64,000 bases of DNA from Verrucomicrobiota bacterium. Its GTDB lineage: Bacteria; Verrucomicrobiota; Verrucomicrobiia; Opitutales; Opitutaceae. This document shows positions 60,092 through 64,000 of the stretch, in pieces. A program made the translations under genes and the position numbers. Each line of letters opens with the position of its first letter. Positions within the stretch are counted from its first letter, which is position 1. The stretch lies in contig JAEYUW010000029.1 of assembly GCA_023432225.1 (NCBI GenBank), forward strand, positions 1 through 64,000, written 5' to 3'. Below the pieces are notes generated by a model, which worked only from the letters and a program-made list of their open reading frames with translations, ran no database searches and was not told where the DNA came from.

Positions 60092-61381
60092 ATGTCCGAC
60101 CTCCTCTGGATCAAAAACGGCCGCGTCATCGATCCCGCTTCCAAACGCGATGCCATCGGCGACGTCTTCGCCATCGACGGCAAGATCGTAGCATCCCTCA
60201 CCGGTGCGCAAAAAAAGCAGGCGCGCGTGGTCGACGCCAAGGGCCTCGTCGTCGCGCCCGGCCTCGTCGACATCCACGTCCACTTCCGCGAGCCCGGTCA
60301 GACGCACAAGGAGAACATCCTCACCGGCTCGCGCGCCGCGGCCGCCGGCGGTTTCACGACCGTCGTGTGTATGCCGAACACCTCGCCCGTGATCGATAAC
60401 GCCGGCACGCTGCAACTCGTCAACGGCGCCGCGGCCAAGGCCGCCGTGCGCGTTTATCCGACCGCGTGCATCACCGTCGGCATGCAAGGCAAGCAGCTCG
60501 CACCGCACGGCACGTTAAAAGCCAACGGCGCCGTCGCGCTCACCGACGACGGTCTCTGCGTCCAGTCTAACGAGCTCATGCGCCGCGCCGTCGAATACGC
60601 GAAGATGTTCGACCTCTGCGTGCTCGACCACTGCCAGGACGACTCGCTCACCGAGAAAGCGGTGATGAACGAAGGCGCCGTCTCGACGCGCCTCGGCCTC
60701 AAAGGCTGGCCGCACGCCGCCGAGGACATCATCGTCGCGCGCAACATCATCCTCTCCCACTACACCGGCGCGCACATCCACATGCAGCACATCAGCTCGG
60801 CCTACTCGGTCGAACTGCTCCGCCGCGCGAAAAAGGATGGCGTGCGCGTGACCGCCGAGGCGACACCGCATCACATCGCGCTCACCGAAGAGGCGCTCGC
60901 GACCTACGACACACATTTCAAGATGAACCCGCCGCTCCGCACCGAAGCGGACCGGCAGGCCATCATCGCCGGCCTCAATGACGGCACGCTCGACTGCATC
61001 GGCACCGACCACGCCCCGCACTCGCCCGACGAAAAAGACCGCGAGTTCGACTACGCGCCCAACGGCATCATCGGCCTCGAGACCGCCCTCGCCGTCACGC
61101 TCGACGTGCTCGTCGGCGAAGCGCGCTTCAAGCTCCCCTACGTTATCGACCTGATGACCCGCCGCGCCGCGAACGTGCTCAAGCTCCCCGCCGGCACGCT
61201 CGCCGAAGGCGCCAATGCCGACGTCTGCCTCTTCGATCCGACCGAGCAGTGGATCTACGACGCCACCAAGGGCCAGTCGAAGAGCCGCAACTCCCCGTGG
61301 CACGGCAAGAAACTCACGGGCCGCGTGAAGACCACGATCGTCGGCGGCAAAGTCGTTTTCGCAGACGGCGCGATCGTCTGA
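60092..61381 (+). CDS. pyrC: Dihydroorotase
   Basis: A 429-residue class I dihydroorotase that closes carbamoyl-aspartate into dihydroorotate. Metal ligands are in PGLVDIHVHFREPGQ, the C/D-region VLDHCQDDSL, HMQHIS and DCIGTDHAPHSPDEK. Length and composition match the family. The ATG at 60092 (MSDLLWIKNG) was chosen. It is separated from pyrB by the GxxExxY cassette but keeps the same strand. A REP starts 1 bp after the stop codon. Confidence 0.96.
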   Translation: MSDLLWIKNGRVIDPASKRDAIGDVFAIDGKIVASLTGAQKKQARVVDAKGLVVAPGLVDIHVHFREPGQTHKENILTGSRAAAAGGFTTVVCMPNTSPVIDNAGTLQLVNGAAAKAAVRVYPTACITVGMQGKQLAPHGTLKANGAVALTDDGLCVQSNELMRRAVEYAKMFDLCVLDHCQDDSLTEKAVMNEGAVSTRLGLKGWPHAAEDIIVARNIILSHYTGAHIHMQHISSAYSVELLRRAKKDGVRVTAEATPHHIALTEEALATYDTHFKMNPPLRTEADRQAIIAGLNDGTLDCIGTDHAPHSPDEKDREFDYAPNGIIGLETALAVTLDVLVGEARFKLPYVIDLMTRRAANVLKLPAGTLAEGANADVCLFDPTEQWIYDATKGQSKSRNSPWHGKKLTGRVKTTIVGGKVVFADGAIV

Positions 61382-61382
61382 A

Positions 61383-61475
61383 GTAGGACCGGCTTCAGCC
61401 GGCCCAGTTGGTGCCTCGTTCGCCTCCTGAACCCGCAAACCACGACGCATTGGGTCGGCTGAAGCCGGCCCCACC
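61383..61475. repeat. REP pair, GTAGGACCGGCTTCAGCC type
   Basis: GTAGGACCGGCTTCAGCCGG at the left and GGTCGGCTGAAGCCGGCCCC at the right, separated by about 50 bases. Directly follows pyrC. Confidence 0.85.
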
Positions 61476-61577
61476 ACACGCGCCATCTGCACCGGCCGAA
61501 CGCTCGAAACGGCCCCGTTGTTTCGCGTGACAGCGCGGCCGACTTCGTTTCAGCTCCGACGCGTCACCTCTCGGGCC

Positions 61578-62165
61578 ATGAAATTCCGCGCGTTCCTCGC
61601 GAGCACTTTACTTTGCTTTCTACTGGTCACGCTGCACGCCGTCGATCCGGAGATCTATTTCTCCCGCTCCGATCCCGTCGCGAGCGTTGTCCTCCGCGAG
61701 ATCAACAGTGCGAAGAAGAGCATCCACTTGCTGATGTATGCGCTGACCGACGCGGACATCGCCAACGCCCTCGTCGCCGCCTCCAAGCGCGGCGTCGATG
61801 TTCGGATCGTTTTCGATCGCACCCAGGGAGCGGAGAAAAACTCATTATCCGACGAACTCATCGCACAACTCGGCGCCAAGCGGGCCGTCTATCGTTACGG
61901 CAAGGGGCGCGGCGTGATGCATGAAAAGATGGCCGTCTTCGACGGCATGACCGTCACGCTCGGCAGCTACAACTGGACGAACAACGCCAAGGCGAACAAC
62001 TGGGAGAATCTGATCATCCTGCGCGATGCGCGCCTGGCGGCCGAATGCACCGCGGAATTTGTCCGCGTTTGGCAGAGTCCCGAGCCCAAGACACCGAGCC
62101 CCAGCGAGGCGAAGCCCAAGGCCGCCACCGAGCCGAAGTCGAAGGCCAAAGCCAACGCCCGCTGA
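61578..62165 (+). CDS. Exported phospholipase D-like nuclease (single HKD)
   Basis: A 195-residue exported protein. Signal peptide MKFRAFLASTLLCFLLVTLH. The PLD motif is HEKMAVFDGMTVTLGSYNWT (HxKxxxxD, then a GSxN segment), one copy per chain as in Nuc-type endonucleases, which work as dimers. ILLMYALTDADIANAL-like helices precede it. A Lys/Pro/Ala-rich tail of about 25 residues follows the domain. It likely cuts DNA or phospholipid outside the cytoplasm; nuclease is more likely given the small size. Confidence 0.88.
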   Translation: MKFRAFLASTLLCFLLVTLHAVDPEIYFSRSDPVASVVLREINSAKKSIHLLMYALTDADIANALVAASKRGVDVRIVFDRTQGAEKNSLSDELIAQLGAKRAVYRYGKGRGVMHEKMAVFDGMTVTLGSYNWTNNAKANNWENLIILRDARLAAECTAEFVRVWQSPEPKTPSPSEAKPKAATEPKSKAKANAR

Positions 62166-62222
62166 GTCACGCCTGACTCAAAGCTTTCCTCGGCCAAGGA
62201 AACCGTTTCAGTCAGGCGACCC

Positions 62223-63089
62223 ATGTCGTCTCTCGCCCCTCATCAGATCGCCGTCTACGCACTAGAGGTGGCCATGTTGCTGGTGGGAGCCTGGCTCCTC
62301 GCACGCGGCTTGGGCGCGCCGGAACATCGCACGCGGCTCTTCGACCGCTGCCGGCTCGCGCACTGGGAGCTGAACGGCGCCGAGGTGACGTTTCTTGTCC
62401 TTACTATTTTCTTCTGCGGAATCATCGGCCAGCTCGCGGCGCAGCAACTATTCAGCGACACCATCAAAGACTCGCCGCAGCGCGCGGGACTCGAGGTGGT
62501 GCTCTACGGCGTCGGTTTCCATGGGATTGGACTGCTCGGCTGGCCGCTCTTCCGCATCCTGCGTCGAGCGCTGCACACGAATTACGGCGCGCCGCCTCCC
62601 GCCTCGATCGAGTTTCGTCGCGAGCCGGCAACGAAAGTATTCGTCCACGCCTTTTCGGCCTTCCTCATCGCCCTGCCGGTGATCGCGCTCACCAGCTTCG
62701 CGTGGAACATCGTCCTGCGTTTGCTCGGCTTGCCGAACGAGCCGCAGGACCTGCTCGCGGTGTTCAACGGGGTGCAATCAAAGCCGCTTCTTGCGGCCAT
62801 GCTTTTCGTCGCGTGCGTCCTCGCGCCGTTGAACGAAGAACTGCTCTTCCGCGGCGCCATCTTCCGCTTCTGCCGCCAACGCTTCGGCCGCGCCATGGCT
62901 CTCCTCATCAGCGGCGTGCTCTTTGGCGCGCTGCATGGTAATTGGGCCAGCTTGGTGCCCCTGGCGGTGCTCGGCGCGGTGCTCGCACTGGCTTACGAAC
63001 GCACCGGCGACATCCGCGTCCCTATCGTCGCCCATGGTCTGTTCAACCTGAACACGCTCGTGATCCTCCTGTCGGGTCTCAACGTATGA
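62223..63089 (+). CDS. CPBP-family intramembrane metalloprotease
   Basis: A 288-residue membrane protein with about eight helices. Catalytic residues of the CAAX-protease-like (ABI) family are NEELLFRG (EExxxR), FGALHGN and AHGLFNLN. Relatives cleave prenylated or bacteriocin-like proteins; substrates here are unknown. The stop overlaps the start of thiL (ATGA), implying coupled translation. Confidence 0.87.
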   Translation: MSSLAPHQIAVYALEVAMLLVGAWLLARGLGAPEHRTRLFDRCRLAHWELNGAEVTFLVLTIFFCGIIGQLAAQQLFSDTIKDSPQRAGLEVVLYGVGFHGIGLLGWPLFRILRRALHTNYGAPPPASIEFRREPATKVFVHAFSAFLIALPVIALTSFAWNIVLRLLGLPNEPQDLLAVFNGVQSKPLLAAMLFVACVLAPLNEELLFRGAIFRFCRQRFGRAMALLISGVLFGALHGNWASLVPLAVLGAVLALAYERTGDIRVPIVAHGLFNLNTLVILLSGLNV

Positions 63090-64000
63090 AACTGTTCACG
63101 CCGCTCCGCACCGAGTCCGTCGTCGCTCTGGGCGAACAGCGGCTGATCGTCGAGCTGCGCCATTGGCTCGGCAACGCGTCGCCCAAGGCGCCGTTTGGCA
63201 TCGGTGACGACTGCGCCGTCGTGCCTTCGAGTGGCAAGCAGATGCTCATCACCACCGATCCGGTGATCTACGGTCAGCATTTCGACGACGCCGTGCCCGC
63301 ACGCGCCGTCGGCGCCAAACTGCTCAAGCGCAACCTCAGCGACATCGCCGCGATGGGCGGCCGCCCGATCGCCGCCGTGCTCTCGCTCGCGCTCGCGGCG
63401 GACACGAGCGTGGCGTGGCTGCGCGAATTCTACCTCGGCATCGCAACGGCAGCGCGCCAGTTCAACGTCAAGATCGTCGGCGGCGATATCACGCAAGGGC
63501 CGGCCGGATTTTTCGGCGCGTTCCTGACGCTGCACGGCGAAGCGGCCGGCCAACGCGTCGTCACTCGCGGCGGCGCCATGCCCGGCGATCGCATCTACGT
63601 GACGGGCACACTCGGCGGCTCCCTGCTCGGCCATCACTACAAGTTCACCCCGCGCCTTACCGAAGGCATGTGGCTCGCCCGCCGCAGCGAAGTCTGCGCG
63701 ATGATGGATGTGAGCGATGGCTTGGCCAAGGACCTCGACTCACTGACGCCCGCAGGCCTCGCGCCCGCCCTCCGCGAAGAAGTCGTGCCGATCAGCGCGG
63801 CGGCGCGCCGCTGCGCCACGCAAACGAAGCAGACGCCGCTCTTTCACGCGCTCGGTGATGGAGAGGACTACGAATTACTCATCGTGGTCTGCTACCGCGC
63901 CGACCAAAAGAAGTTCGAGGCCGCGTGGAGAAAGCGTTTTCCACGCCTGCGGCTCACGCAGATCGGCGTCTTCGTGAAGAAGGAAAACATGCCCGCCGGC
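63086..64000 (+). CDS. thiL: Thiamine-monophosphate kinase, 3' end cut by window
   Basis: An open frame of 305 codons to the window end, with no stop. Thiamine-phosphate kinase makes thiamine diphosphate from thiamine monophosphate and ATP. Conserved blocks are FGIGDDCAVV, LLKRNLSDIAAMGG, GGDITQGPAGFFG, DVSDGLAKDLDSL and HALGDGEDYELLI. Family length is about 325 residues, so roughly 20 are missing. The ATG at 63086 overlaps the protease gene by 4 bp. Confidence 0.95.
   Translation, partial: MKLFTPLRTESVVALGEQRLIVELRHWLGNASPKAPFGIGDDCAVVPSSGKQMLITTDPVIYGQHFDDAVPARAVGAKLLKRNLSDIAAMGGRPIAAVLSLALAADTSVAWLREFYLGIATAARQFNVKIVGGDITQGPAGFFGAFLTLHGEAAGQRVVTRGGAMPGDRIYVTGTLGGSLLGHHYKFTPRLTEGMWLARRSEVCAMMDVSDGLAKDLDSLTPAGLAPALREEVVPISAAARRCATQTKQTPLFHALGDGEDYELLIVVCYRADQKKFEAAWRKRFPRLRLTQIGVFVKKENMPAG

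Overview
This is a high-GC chromosomal window, probably from a Verrucomicrobiota member of the Opitutaceae type. The inference rests on the mix of a PEP-CTERM protein, DUF4450 and PL10 carbohydrate genes, ThuA and DUF1593 families, and very dense palindromic repeats. No rRNA or other phylogenetic marker is present to prove it. About 47 protein genes and one tRNA-Val(GAC) are supported.

Layout. 0-9 kb: valS, then a leftward exopolysaccharide group (GT-C membrane protein, outer-membrane barrel, Wzc-like tyrosine kinase, PstS-like protein with an in-frame TAG after its signal peptide). 9-13 kb: NtrC-type sigma-54 regulator, proline-rich lipoprotein, gltD-like gene. 13.3-18.2 kb: a leftward multihaem operon with an MtrA/DmsE-like octahaem lipoprotein, an MtrB/PioB-like porin, a class I cytochrome c and a heptahaem NapC/NirT membrane protein resembling Geobacter ImcH. 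18.5-29.4 kb: a membrane-bound [NiFe]-hydrogenase (small and large subunits, cytochrome b, protease, nickel permease) with a divergent hypABFCD set. The small subunit carries the extra cysteines of O2-tolerant enzymes. 29.4-37.3 kb: a REP-associated tyrosine transposase (RAYT) and a type I restriction-modification island with an unusual membrane gene between hsdR and hsdM. The missing hypE follows at 38.1 kb on the other strand.

39-64 kb: PEP-CTERM protein, ThuA-like protein, aminotransferase, recN, tRNA-Val; a leftward sugar operon (substrate-binding protein, DUF2291, ATPase, permease, two DUF1593 hydrolase-like proteins, PL10 pectate lyase-like protein) divergent from a 1135-residue DUF4450 protein; then SRAP, pyrR-pyrB-pyrC with a GxxExxY gene inserted, a secreted PLD-like nuclease, a CPBP protease and thiL cut by the window edge.

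Working model (inference): the hydrogenase feeds electrons from H2 through cytochrome b into the quinone pool. The ImcH-like protein could oxidise quinol and pass electrons through the small cytochrome c and the MtrA/MtrB-like conduit across the outer membrane. The neighbourhood would then encode H2-linked extracellular electron transfer. A second theme is genome shaping by repeats: GTAG-footed REP palindromes of several sequence types lie at gene ends and have entered the reading frames of the RAYT and the hydrogenase protease, and a different palindrome family extends hypC.
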